Assembly (NCBI GenBank): GCA_033675545.1
Contig: JAWDGP010006562.1
Location: 1,061,001-1,125,000, forward strand
DNA length: 64,000 nucleotides
Source of the DNA: Elysia crispata
Taxonomy: Eukaryota > Mollusca > Gastropoda > Plakobranchidae
Direction: 5' to 3'
Shown here: piece by piece, positions 37,369 to 50,884 of the stretch
Layout: every line of letters starts with the position of its first letter
Numbering within the stretch: the first letter of the stretch is position 1
Position numbers and translations under genes: made by a program
The notes under the pieces: generated by a model
Told to the model about the DNA's origin: nothing
Databases searched by the model: none
The model's input: the letters and a program-made list of their open reading frames with translations, nothing else

Positions 37369-37542
37369 CACACAGAAAGAGAAAACTAACGACAGATACA
37401 TTTAGAGAAGTAGAATAAAGGCAAGACCACAAAATAGAGGGATAGAATGAAAAGAAAAATCAGAGATTTCAGAGGTGTTTTGAAAGAGGAAGAGAGACAG
37501 AAAGAGTTAGAGGGAAATGTCTTCTTTAATTTTTCTCATACA

Positions 37543-37738
37543 TGAAGACTGCACTGCTCTGTTCACCGACGCTTGACAAGTAATCTCATTCGACAAGGGA
37601 TTACATCTCGCACTGTTGTCACGGAGCGAGATAGGAGAGTTCTTGATTGCTCTTTCTGTGCCTCCCATGTGATCAAACAGCTAGAAGTACCCGGACACAA
37701 AGCCAAGATAATGTCCGTTGAGATCAGTGTCAGCCTAT
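37543..37738 (+). other. Coding-like stretch, unidentified
   Basis: A stop-free + strand frame of about 64 codons without a start, ending TGA. It reads ...HRRLTSNLIRQGITSRTVVT and VLDCSFCASHVIKQLEVPGH. It is less AT-rich than its surroundings and contains a CSFC pair. It lies directly 5' of a diverged tRNA-like repeat, so it may be a fragment of the same mobile family. No family recognised. Confidence 0.3.
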
Positions 37739-37854
37739 GATCTTCTGCGCAAACTTCCATAATACACAACATGGCAAAACAAAAACAAAAAAAATGAAAG
37801 TTCTCAAAATGCCAGCTAAGACAGTCAAGAACAGTTGTATGTATAGAATTGAAA

Positions 37855-38050
37855 CAGAAGGAATGACAGCCGATCCAGAAGGAATAAAAATAGCTCTCAT
37901 CATCGTAAGCTCAAATGGTTAAGGTGATATGAAGCAGGATAAAAATACAAACCATCTAGTTTCGAATCCCAAACATTGCAAAACATACAAAGGAGTCATG
38001 GCCCAAGGTATGGCCCAGCCCTTAAAGTGTCAGAAGTATAAGAACAAACA
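37855..38050 (+). repeat. tRNA-like repeat, third (diverged) copy
   Basis: Matches the repeats flanking the LINE: 'aataaaaatagctctcat', a tttcgaatccc B-box-like word, then 'ggagtcatggcccaaggt', 'ggcccagcccttaaagtgtc' and 'agaagt'. Opposite orientation to the LINE copies. Confidence 0.65.
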
Positions 38051-38169
38051 CTTTTTATAACGGTGTTCTCTCGGGACTTTTTGCTAGTTATCACCCTTAT
38101 GCTGCCAGGCGAACCATGATTGTGAAGTTAGTAATCACATAATTATTGGATCAGCTTAATCAGATCCCT

Positions 38170-38308
38170 GAAAGCCCCATTTGGATCTATGAATCGGTGG
38201 TTCTAATACCACAAATTCAGGCATTTTTCGGTCATTTTCACTTAAAAAACCTTATCCTTACCACTGATTAGCACAGCCTATAATTCTAGCTCTAATAATT
38301 CTTAATAA

Positions 38309-38407
<99 letters not shown>

Positions 38408-38545
38408 GCTTTAAGTGAAAATGAACGAAAATGCTTATTGGGTGGGATTAGAACCATCGATTCATAAATGCTTCGGCACCCATTGCCTTGTCACTCAATG
38501 AGAACATAGCTTATACCAATACACCACTACGCTCCCTCTCAAGCA
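38170..38545. repeat. Two opposed SINE family A copies around (GTA)n
   Basis: Left part (38170-38300, + orientation) has 'gaatcggtggttctaatacc', 'ttttcggtcattttcactta' and 'aattctagctctaataatt'. A (GTA)n run of about 32 units follows at 38311-38407. The right part (38408-38545, - orientation) has the full head: gggagcgtagtggtgtattg, the A box, and ggttctaatcc as B box. The (GTA)n sits where the SINE tail is expected. Confidence 0.8.
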
Positions 38546-38998
38546 AGTAAATACAACAACAACGTCACGACAGCAGCAACACAATGTCCACCACCACCAC
38601 CAACCTTAACACCAATAACAACAGTAACGGTAGCAACAATAGCAAAGAACAAACATAAATCTGATACGATTTTTCTTTTCGCAATAACATTTGGGTTCAT
38701 ATGATTGAACTGCAATGCCTTGCAACAGAATTTAAAAATATCATAACAAAAAAGACATTAAAAGATTATACTTTATTTATATTAGATGATAAATGTGGTT
38801 TAAAACCACATGACTCATAAAAGCTGATATCGAGGATGATCAATCAATAAAGGACAAAGTGTAACAAAATTGTTCACATTGATGAGCTATTCATTGAGAC
38901 AACGAGTACAGCAAGAATAAAAATAAAGAAGTGAGGCTATTGACAGGCAGTTTAAAAGATAATCATTGTCATATAGTAAAGGCGAGAATAACACTCAC

Positions 38999-39102
38999 CT
39001 GTAAAAGTCGTCGATGAGCCCTTCATCAAACCTGGCCAACATTTTATTTAACATCTTCTCGTGGATACCATACAGGCAAAGATAGTTGTCTTTCGGAAAA
39101 GG
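38999..39102 (-). CDS. CFAP61: CFAP61, exon with LLN...ARFDEGLI
   Basis: A 104-base exon (ccttacag|CCT ... TACAG|gtgagt), phase 0 start, ending with two bases of a codon. It encodes PFPKDNYLCLYGIHEKML then NKMLARFDEGLIDDFY. The 'PFP-NY--LxGxHE-LLN---AR-DEGLI-D-Y' pattern is conserved in CFAP61. It joins the next exon as AG|C. Confidence 0.92.
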
Positions 39103-39990
39103 CTGTAAGGCAACGCAGAAGTGTTCATTCCAAATAAATATTCTGTGTCTAGCAATATAGTTTACAAACATGTAATTTCAAAAAGATAAACCGTGAAAAA
39201 TGGAGATGAGATGACAGACACAATGTGGCAAAGTGTTGGTGTTTTATCAGTGTATTTGATAAAACTATCATTCGAAAGACAAACCGATGTTTTTTGCTTT
39301 ACAATTTTGTAATCTAGGAAAAGGTTTGTTCATACTAAAATGCAGTTTCCTCTCTAGGATATGGCATGGATAAAAAAAGATTAAAAAACAAATAGAAAAA
39401 AAAGCCCGTATTCTACATAAGTTGTATATATCTTTAAGTTGTCTGTAGCTTTTATTTACAAGAAAAGCACCAATTACCCTTATTTTATGAGGGTAAGAAA
39501 TTGGAGGTAGCGTAGAAAAAAAGGAGAAGGTAAATTTAAAAGATTCCAAGCTATTCTTCCAACCGTTTCATCATCGATGACGTCAATACAAAAGGTCTTA
39601 TATATTAAAAAAAAACTACCGTTCATCGCTGTGCGTTTCATTTTGAGTGGAAGAAAATTATTTTACAGACCTTTTGAAATGTTGTTAAAGACTTATTATT
39701 AAAATTTATGAAAATAAATGCAGCATGCTTTATAGAGATCCCATGGCACAAATTTTAAAAATTTTAACTTTAACTTCATTCAAGTCACTTACTTGAATTA
39801 TTTTTACATTTCTCACTTTTACGCTTTGTTTTATTTTGCCACTAATTTACAGAGATTCATCCATCTATTAAATTTTATTCAACGCCCATTTCTGGACTGC
39901 TATTTCTTTGCTAAAATCATTTATTCCAAAGTGTGTATAAACATATAAATCAAAATTCATTTTAAGAATAAAAAAAAAGGAGGAAGAGGA

Positions 39991-40173
<183 letters not shown>

Positions 40174-40239
40174 GAAGAAGAAGAACGCCGTTCTACAAAT
40201 GAGACCCTGGTTCAAAGTTGCCGAGGCTTACAAAAAGTC

Positions 40240-40540
40240 TTGATGTCTCTCCTTTTACTTACATGATCCAGATACATGCCTCCATCTATCCATCTTTACC
40301 TAAAATCTACATATCTCGATAATTCTAATTCTAAACACAAAATTTAGATATAGAACTTAATTCCTTTTGGAATAAAGGAAATAAGAAAGGAAATCGACTT
40401 AATATTTTCTTCTTTCCCAATCTGTTTTTTTTTTTAGATCTTTTTAAAGGTTTAGTAAAAGTTAAAATAGAAAACTGTGAATTTTCGCGTTAAGTGTATA
40501 AGTGCACTGCCTTGCGGGAACTCTTAGCCACGAACTTTGC
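40240..40540 (-). repeat. Dispersed repeat family 2, inverted partner of 53270-53530
   Basis: Its reverse complement shares 'gcaaggcagtg', 'cgcgaaaattcaca', 'ttccaaaagga' and 'gataggtggaggca'-type blocks in the same order with 53270-53530. No protein is encoded. Confidence 0.7.
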
Positions 40541-41179
40541 AGGCGTGTGCAGGATTTAGATGAGTCCATAAATATCATAATTTCTCTTAACTTCAACATA
40601 ATTGCAAAAGTTTTCATTCTATGGTCAGTAGTTTGATTATCAAGTATAAAACAACACCTTAAAAAGGGAGGATGACAGAATCGTCGGAAGGTGGTCAAAT
40701 TCAGCAAAATGACGTCATCACAGCGAACTGATTAAATGAAAAATCTAAAACGTATCGAAACACCATCATGTAGCACTTCGTTTGAAAGATCTTGATGAGA
40801 TACATCTAGATTTATGAAAATAATAATTATTTTTTCCAATAAATCACTTCGATAAGCTCTTGCAGTTCAGACCCTGCCATCAAATTAACAATGGTTTCCA
40901 AAAAGCTCATCTGCATATAAAACCCACCCAGTCGTAATGTGAGAGAACTAAATGACTGTAAACAATAAGCTGAGCTTTCACCAAAGAGGTTGATCAAATG
41001 TGAGCACAGGCTTGACCTTGGATTTGGCTGCTAATTTTGATACAAAGTGGAGGGTAGAATATATGCAAATATGCAACTCATGTTTGTGGGCTGCATGTCG
41101 ATCGTGGGTAAGAAAGGGTGGATGTTTGACGTACTGTTACACTGGTATCTCGACGAATCAGCCCGGACAGCTTCTTACT

Positions 41180-42215
41180 AGGGGTTGCTGCTCAAATGAT
41201 TCCCATCCCATGGAATGTTCCTAAACCGTCCAGTGTTCAAAAGTTGTGGTCAACATTATCTTCCACAAACTGAATAAAGCTGCTGGAACTCACACCAGTA
41301 ATATCTGTTTCTTGACTGAAGGCTGGACATTGTTCGAAGCATTGAACTTCAAGATATGATGCAATAAGTCAATTAGAACCCGAGGTCCTTAAAGATGATA
41401 CAGTAACACACCGAGTCCAAAGTGAAGGGGTGGTATTAAATATTTGGCCTTATTGCTTGCGTCGTAGCTTGACCAATTGAAGCAGTTTTCAATTTGGTTT
41501 CCTCATTTTTACACATCAAAGTAATAGGAAAAAAGTGCGTGAAGCTGGTAAATAATTCATATTTGCGTCAAGATCACCCACAACATCTCTAGTGGGTTAA
41601 AAGTCTTTTGAGTATTGTAGATCCTTTACGTCTGCTAAGATTAGTTTTGCTGCGGTGTGGATGATCCTGACATTTTCTGTGGAGGTTTCATTTTCTTTTC
41701 GTTGTTTCCAAAATCGGTCTAATATTTTTCAGCAGCCGTCCGGATTGTGACAACACTACCTTGCCCTGAATATTTGTGATAACAATGTCACTATCCAAAG
41801 TTTTCATCAACTTTCTTTTCATGTGTCTTTAGAGTAAGACTCTTCACATCCTTAATACTCTCGCATTTTTTGGTATAAGAAATTGCTTTGAAAAAAGCTG
41901 TGAGTCGATCCTCGTATTCAGCCCGTCCTTTCTTGTTTTCTCCATCCGAGCCATGTGATTGAAATGTCCATGAAATGTTTCTCCCAGTTCTGAAATTTAT
42001 ATTACATTGCTGATGATAGACTGCGTCAGCGGCATGCAAATCCTGGGCAGATTCAATACGGCCTTTCACCGTTTCATTCCACTTGTCTCCAGGGCCTCTT
42101 TGGGAACACAGCAGTTCCAAGTTAGCCTGACAGCTCGATGAGCGGACTTGATAAACAGAAACATCGCCTTTCTTTCTTTGGTCTCTAGTAAATCTTCCAC
42201 AAAGTAGTCAGTCAT
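41180..42215 (-). pseudogene. Broken repeat-associated protein gene (VDHN...TFHGMG family)
   Basis: The - strand frame 42120-41791 carries WNETVKGRIESAQDLHAADA then VYHQQCNINFRTGRN. A preceding CGRFTRDQRKKG segment lies in another frame. About 600 bases further on come FIQFVEDNVDHNF, a stop, and TLDGLGTFHGMGI. I know these landmarks from uncharacterised, multicopy genes of invertebrate genomes, probably carried by mobile DNA. The biochemical role is unknown to me. Stops and frameshifts make this copy non-functional. Confidence 0.65.
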
Positions 42216-42959
42216 TAGTAGTTGAAGACCAAAGACTAGCTTCCTTTGAAGTTGACCATTGCTCTTCTTTCTCTCTTAAATCTCGCTTAATTTAATTTTC
42301 ATTACATTAGTCCTGACGACACTTGGTGTGTAGAATCTGGTTATAATAATAGTCAAGTCTTTTCATCTCTCGCACGACTTGACTTGTGAAGACCAACAAC
42401 ACCTTTTTGTTTCACCGTATATTTTGTTTTCTGACCGACACTCAGGGATTGATTACACAGCACAAATGTCTCTGTCCATATTTCTGACACTCAATGATGC
42501 CCTTATTCTTGATGATGGTTTGGTGGTGGTGTTTTTTCCTTGTGGCATTTCAACACTATCTCCCCTTCATCATCAACATTATTATCATCTATTACTATTA
42601 TTGAGATCGTTGTGCTCGTAATTTTTTGTTGCAGATCACTCTTGATCGTTCCACCTCGCTGCTTTCCTTTCCTGTCAGATACTTCACCATGTCGTGACCT
42701 TGAACTTACTGTTCACACGAGAAACTTTTCATCTAAATTTGAACACAAAATTAAGTGCTAGAATATTGGAGGGTTTTGTTTGTTTGTTTTGTTCTTTTTT
42801 TTTGGTTTTTGAAAGAGAAAAAACACATGCATGTACACATTTACGCTCAGACACGCACACACATGCGCGCACAGACACTCAGATTTCTGACAAAGGTGTT
42901 TTAAAAAAGCAAATATTTCTATAAAAGTAATGCATATAGCACAAAAATGACATATATAA

Positions 42960-43105
42960 TATATATGGATACCAAAAAATGGACCAGAATCAACAAAGGA
43001 GGAACAAATAACATGCCACCCAGTGGCCTCGAACTCAGATGCTTTGAGACAATAAGCGAGCAACTTGCTCACTACGCTATCGGGCTACCACAGCGTACGG
43101 GAATT
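42960..43105 (-). repeat. tRNA-derived SINE family C
   Basis: On the - strand, 'gtggtagcccgatagcgtag' contains an A-box-like word (tagcgtagtgagcaag). A B-box-like gagttcgaggccac follows about 45 bases later, with tRNA-like spacing. The 3' body reads 'gggtggcatgttatttgttc'. Confidence 0.65.
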
Positions 43106-44903
43106 TTCAAGATTTATTCATAAAATACGGCGGGACTTTCGCCATGGTTTCTTGGCAAAAAACTAACCGGATTACTCCATGAAAACTTAGCAATGAGTTC
43201 TCAAGATTATTGGGATTATTAGATATATCGATATCTCGCGAAATTTGATTTTTTTCTCCTTTTTAGATATGTTGCACAGAATGATGAAAGCAAACAAATG
43301 CAACAAATTTTAGTTCTTTTGTAATTAAGTTGAAGTGAAACTTTCTGGATTTGTCTAATCCATGAGGCTAGGTTCTAATCCATAAAAAAGCAACGCTAAC
43401 TGCTTTGTTACATCAACATATTAATTTAACTCACGATCACCAATTTCGCGAGCCATTTTTTCATTTCAACAGCGGAAGTTTTTACAGACTTGAGGTGTAC
43501 ATCTAAGTTTAAAAAAGGGAGATGGGTTAGTACCATAAGCATCGAGTGCAAGATGTCATAGTGAGGAAGTGTGTTGCTTCCGTGGGCAGCTTTATTACAT
43601 TATCAGGTACGATATCTTTATATTTCATATCAGCAACGGTGGCATTTATTTACATGAGAGGAGTGTCCTGTGCCTTTGTCAACGCTTTGGTGACTTGCAG
43701 CGGCTAAAGCATCCTGTACCTCATAAAATATAATTCAATTTCGTCTCTGTTGGTTCTGTTGAATTGTTCGCTGTAGGGAATATTTCTCCCTCAGATTAAA
43801 TAAAGGAAACTTCCTGCATTTCTGCTTGATAAACTTAAGATCAGATGTAAAAATTACTTTTTTGATATGTCAGGGGGTGGGTATGAATTATCGAGCTTTA
43901 AGATTGCTTCCAGAATGAATATAAAAAACAACTACGTTTGGTCCAGCACAGACAGTATTTAACCGGCAACTAATTGCTTTCTATCATTTTATTATTTTAT
44001 CTTTTTTGTTATGACCATCACCATAGGAAAGTTAATCAAAATCGGATGGGCGGAGCATACCTAGTTTTTCATTTGAAACAGCACAATTTTTTTCTTCTTC
44101 AAGAATATCCACGCGGAGCACCATACTTGGGATCCACTGCACCTTAACTTCACAATCGCATGTAAAAAAAAAATCAAAAATCCATCAAGTTTACTTGTAA
44201 ATGAAGAAATGTTTACATAGCTGAAAGTGATAAAGAAATAACAATGAGATTTACATATAATTTATCTTTCACGCCGGTAGTTTTTAAAAAAATGCATAGC
44301 TTGATTATGTAACTTTTCTCACTCAGTGGAATAAATCTGGATCTGGATCTAGACGTCGGCCTCATTCAATAGGCTTAGCCTTCTTTTAAACAAGAGGTTC
44401 CCTACTATTCAAAAGTAGTCCTCTTCTTTGTAACTCCAGTTATAGATGTTATTTAGTCATAAAGAAGGAAAGCTTTTTATGAATTCGTTCATAATACAAT
44501 TACGTATGTCTTGTATAAAATGCAAGTAAACAAAATCGCAGTTAATTTTGTTCATTTTTCAATTTTCTTTCGCGGTATAACATATATTTAAAAAACGTGG
44601 CTTGCTAATCCCTACACGACAATCATAATATGACGATGGAAAACCTTAAGATATTCCTCTCCCCTGCCCTTCATCACTCTAACATACGCCGCCTGGCTCC
44701 CTAGGCCAAATACCAGACAAAACGCCCTTGGCTAAGATTATTTCAACGCCGACTGGAGTCGCCTTGAAGTAATCAATACCGTATGCCAGCAGATTGAGAC
44801 TCCTTTTGAATGCCCTACAGGTTTTCTTTGAAACGAAAGACAATGATGATCTTATTGGAAAGTATTTATAATTAAAAAAAAAAGAATAGTCAGACAATAA
44901 TTA

Positions 44904-44905
<2 letters not shown>

Positions 44906-44989
<84 letters not shown>

Positions 44990-44996
44990 CTCTCCT
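44906..44996. repeat. (TC)n microsatellite
   Basis: About 45 TC units with one or two interruptions. Confidence 0.97.
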
Positions 44997-47260
44997 CCAC
45001 AACACCACCACCCTTTTAGTTTCATTACGATTATGAATGATAATCTTTGCTCTTACACATTATCGATATAAAAAATAAGATAAACGACAAGCTGAGAATA
45101 ATAGATGACAGTAAAGAAACCGTCATATCACACATGGAAATTCCATCTCTCCAGGAAACATTTATGAAACGACAATGAAACCAGATGGTCTTGAAATAGA
45201 GCATTATTCCATTATCAAAGACAATGTCTAATGTCTGAAAGCAAAGAGAACAAAGACATAGTAAAGAAAAAAAGATGATAAAAAGACTGAACGTAAAAAA
45301 TGTATAACCTACTCGAGACCATTGTAGTATCTGCCATCTTGCCCGCGAGGGCCAATTAGTAGAATGGTAACTTTGTAAAATCAAAGCTATTTATAGACCG
45401 TCTTAAACGTTCATTATCTTTTAGGTTGAAATAAATGGGCAGCAAAGAATTCCCGCAAGGCTGTGCAACTTCGGGCCTTTTTTTTGCGTAAGTCATAGCC
45501 ATCAGCGTTTAAAAGGAGTCTTAAAATAAATTAGTAAAGTGCAAAACTAGCTGAGTTCTCATAAAAAGTCAAGGCGGCAGTACTAGCCAGAGTAGATTTT
45601 GAAAAAGATTACAGAGTAAGCAGTTAATATCTCTGACGGATAAGACCCAACAAAAACATTTCAATAGGAGGAAATTTCAGAACCGATGCCTAGGAGAAGG
45701 AGAAAACGAATAAACACAATTTCGGAGCCCATAGTCGTTTATAATTATGAAAAGACAGCAACTAACCGAATGTCAAGATGGTTTTTAGCTCTTAAAGGAA
45801 ACTTCGAGGTTGCTCTGCTGCATTGCACTGCCTTCAAAGTGTTAAGCAACTTCATAGAGTGAGGTTAACAAAGTATCAACTGTTCATGTTAAGGTAATTT
45901 TTTTTTTCACTTTCAATTAACCTCAGTTTCATCAACTTTCTCAGCAGTTCGCTGCACCCTCCGAAATATTGCAGAGGGTTGTGCCAAAAGCAAATCCGAC
46001 AGGATGATAATTAAATCTTTATTTTAGTCAGAATAAAGCATATAATGCAACATCCTATCGGTGGAGAGATCACCTATTTTTTCAACCGTTTTTCACACGA
46101 GCCAACTAATGCTTTTCCTAAAATCAACGTCGCAGACATAATGTGTTGGGCAAAAATCTCTTGGTTTTGTACGCTACTTCTTCATATTCATAATTAGTTT
46201 GGAATAAAAAGAAGTATCGAAGCTTAACAACTACTAGTAGCTTTGAGAGGAAGTTACATTATACAAATAAGTCAGATACAGAAATAGTGATCAAGACAGG
46301 AGGAAAAGCCTTGACAATTTTTTTTGCAGTAGTCGGAGAGCTTCGGCGACTAAGAAATCAAGTATAATGAAAATGGTTAAAATAATTTGATGTCAAACAA
46401 AAGTAGGCTCCTTCCACCGAAGCAGCTGATATTAAACATAATTATACATGTTCAAAGTTAAGAAGACGCAGCATCAAAACTGTACGCTGAATTTTGATAA
46501 TAGCAATATCTACTCCATCGCAGCAAAAATGTTTCCTTTGTAAGACATTCTCGAAATAGTTAGTTTATATATAACAATCTAAGATACGTCGCTTTAATGT
46601 GAACGAATAACTGTTAATAGCAAAGCTTTGGAATGGTCAAAAATTGTCTGCCATCTGTGGCCGTTTTTGTTTCATTTTAACAGATTTTTATCGTCTATGA
46701 CGTCTATGACCAATGAACCCTGTAAAAAGTCGGCATATTTTATCATGACATGCTTTCAGGCCCTTTCCATTAAAAAAATGCAGCAAACAATGTGAGAGCA
46801 TTGAAAATGTGATCAGATCAACCGAGTTTGTAATGGATTCTGTAATACGGTAAATAATATTGCTTTATAAAGAGAAGAAAAAAGTAAAAACTTTGATTTT
46901 ATGAAAACAAATCGCTTATAGCTTTGTAGTGATAAAAAAAATCAGTGCTGTCTGTCACCTGAACTCTCGTATATTATTCTTTTATTTTTGCAATACGATA
47001 TTATATGAAATCAGAGTAAGCTCTGTGTACTACGGAAATCATCGAGAAAAAAAATGTTCCGACATGAATGTAAACTTTAAATATGTCATATTTTAAAATT
47101 AGCAAAAGGTGAAATGAAAGACATTTGTAAAACGTGTAAAACTTACTGAAATGAGCTCACAATTTTTAAAAGATTTTTATCCTGAAAATTAAAACGAAGA
47201 AAATAGATTAAAAGAGAATAAATTTATCTCGCTCTTGGTAACAAACCAAACGTATTTGCC

Positions 47261-47332
47261 TTCTGTGACTTAAAATCTGTTTGCTATGCACTTAACTTCT
47301 GTGACATAAAATCTGTTTGCTATACACTTAAT
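47261..47332. repeat. 36-base tandem duplication
   Basis: Two units starting ttctgtgac(t/a)taaaatctg, with only two or three differences. Confidence 0.9.
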
Positions 47333-49798
47333 TCTTTGTGAAAATATTATGATTGTCTGCATGCATAACATAAATTTCTTGGACTTTAAAAAAATGATAG
47401 ATTTAAAAAGGAATGACAATGACCTTTGATCTCCAGAATAATCATATTCCACCACGCTTATGCTAATAAAATTTTAGTATCTCATATTTGAAATATTGCT
47501 CAATATCAAAATGAATGGAAATAAGTAAATATGTGCAATGTATATAAATAATTCATAAAACGTTAGAAAGAAATTAGTTGCAGGATAGGACCGTTTTTTT
47601 TTTTTACTTTCTATCCTGGACTAGTTAGCGTGGAAGGCCTGTATAGCCATGATTCATGAAGCAATACATAATTGATCTGTCGTCTAAAACAAACGCTCGA
47701 TTCCTAGTTTCTGGGGATGAAAAAACTAATCTAGAAATTTCAGAACGTTAGGAGAAAAGTGAAAGTGACATAACAGAAGGAGACACGGTGACAAGTAACT
47801 GGTCCTCAGAGTCAGAAGCAATGTTGTTAGCTCAAGAAGTAGACCAAGGACAAAAAAAACAAAAACAAAAACAAAAAAAAACTTCTGAGTCTTGAAAAAA
47901 AAAAAAAAAAAAAAAAAAAACCCTGCCTTACTGGTGGATGGAACAACAAAGTGGTGAAAACAAACAGTTATCAAAGAAATATTTACGATTTCAGAATTTC
48001 TCTAACCTGACGACTTTAGAAGTCAATAAGGAGATTCGGGAACTACTTCTATCAGGGGCCCAGCAAATTGACGTGACAATTGCACTTTATCACTATGTTT
48101 ATCAGAAAACAACTCAAATTTTCAAGGACGTTCAACAGCCACAATGGATTTAAATTTTTTAAACAATGTGCAAAACCACTTCATTGAATTTAAAAGAAGA
48201 GAAGAGCTTATATCAAATTTATGAAGTTCAGATTTTTATCAGTAATAAAGTACCCATAACAACACAGTTGTTTGGAGCAGTTCTGAAAGGGTAAAAAAAA
48301 TCTCGAGCATTAGAGTAAGTTTCCTCGAAAAAAGGCAAATGGCATATATGTATATACACAATCATCAATAAAATCTTCAATTGCAGCTGTTTGGCTCCGT
48401 CTCACAGACTCAAACTCGTAGACAAATGGTTTTATGGGAAGAAGAAACAAAAAAGCGTAGGGAAGTTTTGGAGGGAAGTATAGATGGTTTAAATACAAGT
48501 TTGTATCGGACATGGATGAAGCGACAAATACAGGGTTTTAAGAGCCGTCTTATATTACTGTTCACACCAACACTTAAGAGTGCAAAATTTGAGTCAGTAT
48601 CAACAAAACGGCAGGAAGTTTTTTGAGATTTCTATGGAACGGAAAAACTACGTATTAATATGAATAGACAGGGACTATCTTCCTCGCTTTCAAATGCAAA
48701 ACTGAAACAATTAAAGTGACCATAAATCATTTCAAAGAACACAATGCTCATATTCAAAAGTGTTAAGTGATTATTTGAGTAAAGTCAGCGAAATATTATA
48801 ATAGGTATAAGTATTTAACAGACAGAATTTGTTATTTATTTTTTAAAAAAGCAAATTTATACTTTTTCATAAGATTCATTATCTGAATTGTATCGTAAAC
48901 TTATCAAACATGGCTATCAGTCTCATGGAGCTAAAGAGTCAGAAAATATTGGAACTTTGCTCAAAGCTTATACAGGTTTAAAGATTCAAAATAAAATGAT
49001 TGCTAGTCTGTAAACACAGACGCTAAAAAATAAGAGAATAAGTTTGACTAAAGAGAATACACAAGCCTGAATAATTTTAAAAAACCCTAAAAAAAACTTT
49101 AAGATTTCACATTGTGTTTCATACACGTACACAAAGCATTGAGCTTCGATCACCCGTTAATGTAGTTTTCAATGATAGCAGTCTGAGAGAAAGTGCACTC
49201 AAGAGATAACATCAGATATTAGAGAGCAATAGACCAAACGAAAAACATAATTCGTACTACATGACCAAGGTAGAATAAAATATACACACACATTCAAATT
49301 AATAAAGGAAGCAATTGATCAAAGAGCATCTTGCCAAATGTAGTCTGTTGCTTAAGATTTCACAAAATAGCTTGATATATTCAAAGGAATGGTTTCCTCA
49401 CAACAAAATATTAATTAATGCATGGATTATTAGCCTAAACAATGATAGTCACATCACTACATGGAATTAAAGCATAATTAGCAATGGCTCAGGACACTCC
49501 TCCCTTTTAACTTTATACGTCGACTTACTGATATTGTAAATAAATAATCATGTTACAAAGCATATCAAATTTTCCTCTCATACTGTAAGTTTGAATATAG
49601 CTCATACTATCTAGATTGCCAGAAGTGATTTTTTTGTCATACAAAAAACATAGAATTGGCTAGCGACTCATGTATTTAACAAACTGCCTTTTGCAGGCGG
49701 TTTTACAAGTCGTAATGAAACTAGTGGAAAGTAAAAAATATAATATTTCCTATGAGAAAAATGACAAGCTAACAGCTACGAGCGAAGCATACTTGTAC

Positions 49799-49903
49799 CT
49801 TTTTGGCCAGACAAGTAATTGTCTCCACTGACTTGTATCTGTTGACATGCAAACGCATGTAGTCATATTTACCGCCAGGCTCTCCAGTTACGAGTTCGCG
49901 ACC
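49799..49903 (-). CDS. CFAP61: CFAP61, exon with VETITCL
   Basis: A 105-base exon (aatttag|GGT ... AAG|gtacaa), phase 0 at both ends. It encodes GRELVTGEPGGKYDYMRLHV then NRYKSVETITCLAKK. 'ELVTG...Y-R-H-N-YK-VETITCL' is conserved in CFAP61. Continuous in frame with both neighbours. The donor gtacaa is weaker than the others. Confidence 0.9.
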
Positions 49904-50143
49904 CTAAATTAGAGAAAAACGAAACACTATTTTGATCTAGATATCCACTGGTCATAACATTGATTGAACCTCTCAAAACCTCCTTGAGGAGAGACACCTG
50001 ATAACACCGCAGATAAAATTATCATCTGAGTGTGCACAGTCTTAACATGCACGCGATTGCACATTTCTTAAAAAAAAAAAGTCCTAATAGGCAATGCATG
50101 TAGTAGTAGTAGCAGCAGCAGCAGCAGTAGAAGTAGCAGTAGC

Positions 50144-50193
<50 letters not shown>

Positions 50194-50206
50194 CAATAGA
50201 AGTAGT

Positions 50207-50267
<61 letters not shown>

Positions 50268-50295
50268 CTACTAAAATGGTGATATCTGTACTTAC
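49904..50295 (-). other. CFAP61: CFAP61 intron, 392 bases, with (GTA/GCA)n
   Basis: Bounded by gtaagt and tttag. A long compound (GTA)n/(GCA)n array at 50100-50268 fills nearly half of it. Confidence 0.9.
50100..50268. repeat. (GTA)n/(GCA)n compound microsatellite
   Basis: Alternating blocks of GTA and GCA, over 50 triplets in total. Poly-Leu and poly-Val frames over it are artefacts. Confidence 0.97.
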
Positions 50296-50372
50296 GTAAT
50301 CAGGTTTTGCCATTAACTCTGCCAGAGGAGTTGGCACACACGGCTTGTGCACATGAAGATAGCGGTAGTCGC
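50296..50372 (-). CDS. CFAP61: CFAP61, exon with YHYLHxxKP-type motif
   Basis: A 77-base exon (atttcag|GC ... TAC|gtaagt). It completes a split Gly codon and ends in phase 0. It encodes DYRYLHVHKPCVPTPLAELM then AKPDY, matching the conserved 'G-Y-YLHI-KP--PTPL' segment of CFAP61. Confidence 0.92.
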
Positions 50373-50884
50373 CTGAAATGTTGCATAAAAAAAATAAAAA
50401 AAAATAAATGAGATCAGCATGTTATGCCACGTCTTTGAATTGAATAGAAATGTAGATCATGATAACGATGATGATGGTGATAATGATTGTTAAGGAAAGT
50501 ATGTGTTTCTGTTCGCGTTTGTTAGTTTGAATAGTTATGGAACCTCTTTATGATTTGTGTTTTTACCTTTTGGTTTGTGTTCGAGAGTTAAACTAAAGTT
50601 TACGTGATCACTTTGATAATATTTAAATCGTGATGGGATGTAACTTTCATAATTGCGACTTAAGAATAAGAAAAACTTGGAATAACATTAGTCCGTCTAT
50701 AGCAATGTTTATCATTCTGACGTTTAACATTTTTTAAATTGTATGACCTGTACGAGTTGCTGACTAGGAATTGTATTTCTACATTGGAAGTCAAGAGCTA
50801 AATTCCCTTAGTTTGGGAGATACTTGTTCAGTTATAAGTGAACCATATTTATTTAGGTATTAATAACTATTATATAATTTAGAA

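Noticed and set aside
47938..49010. Run of short + strand frames that might be a degraded gene
   Set aside because: No recognisable motif, many stops in all frames, and no splice-compatible chain.
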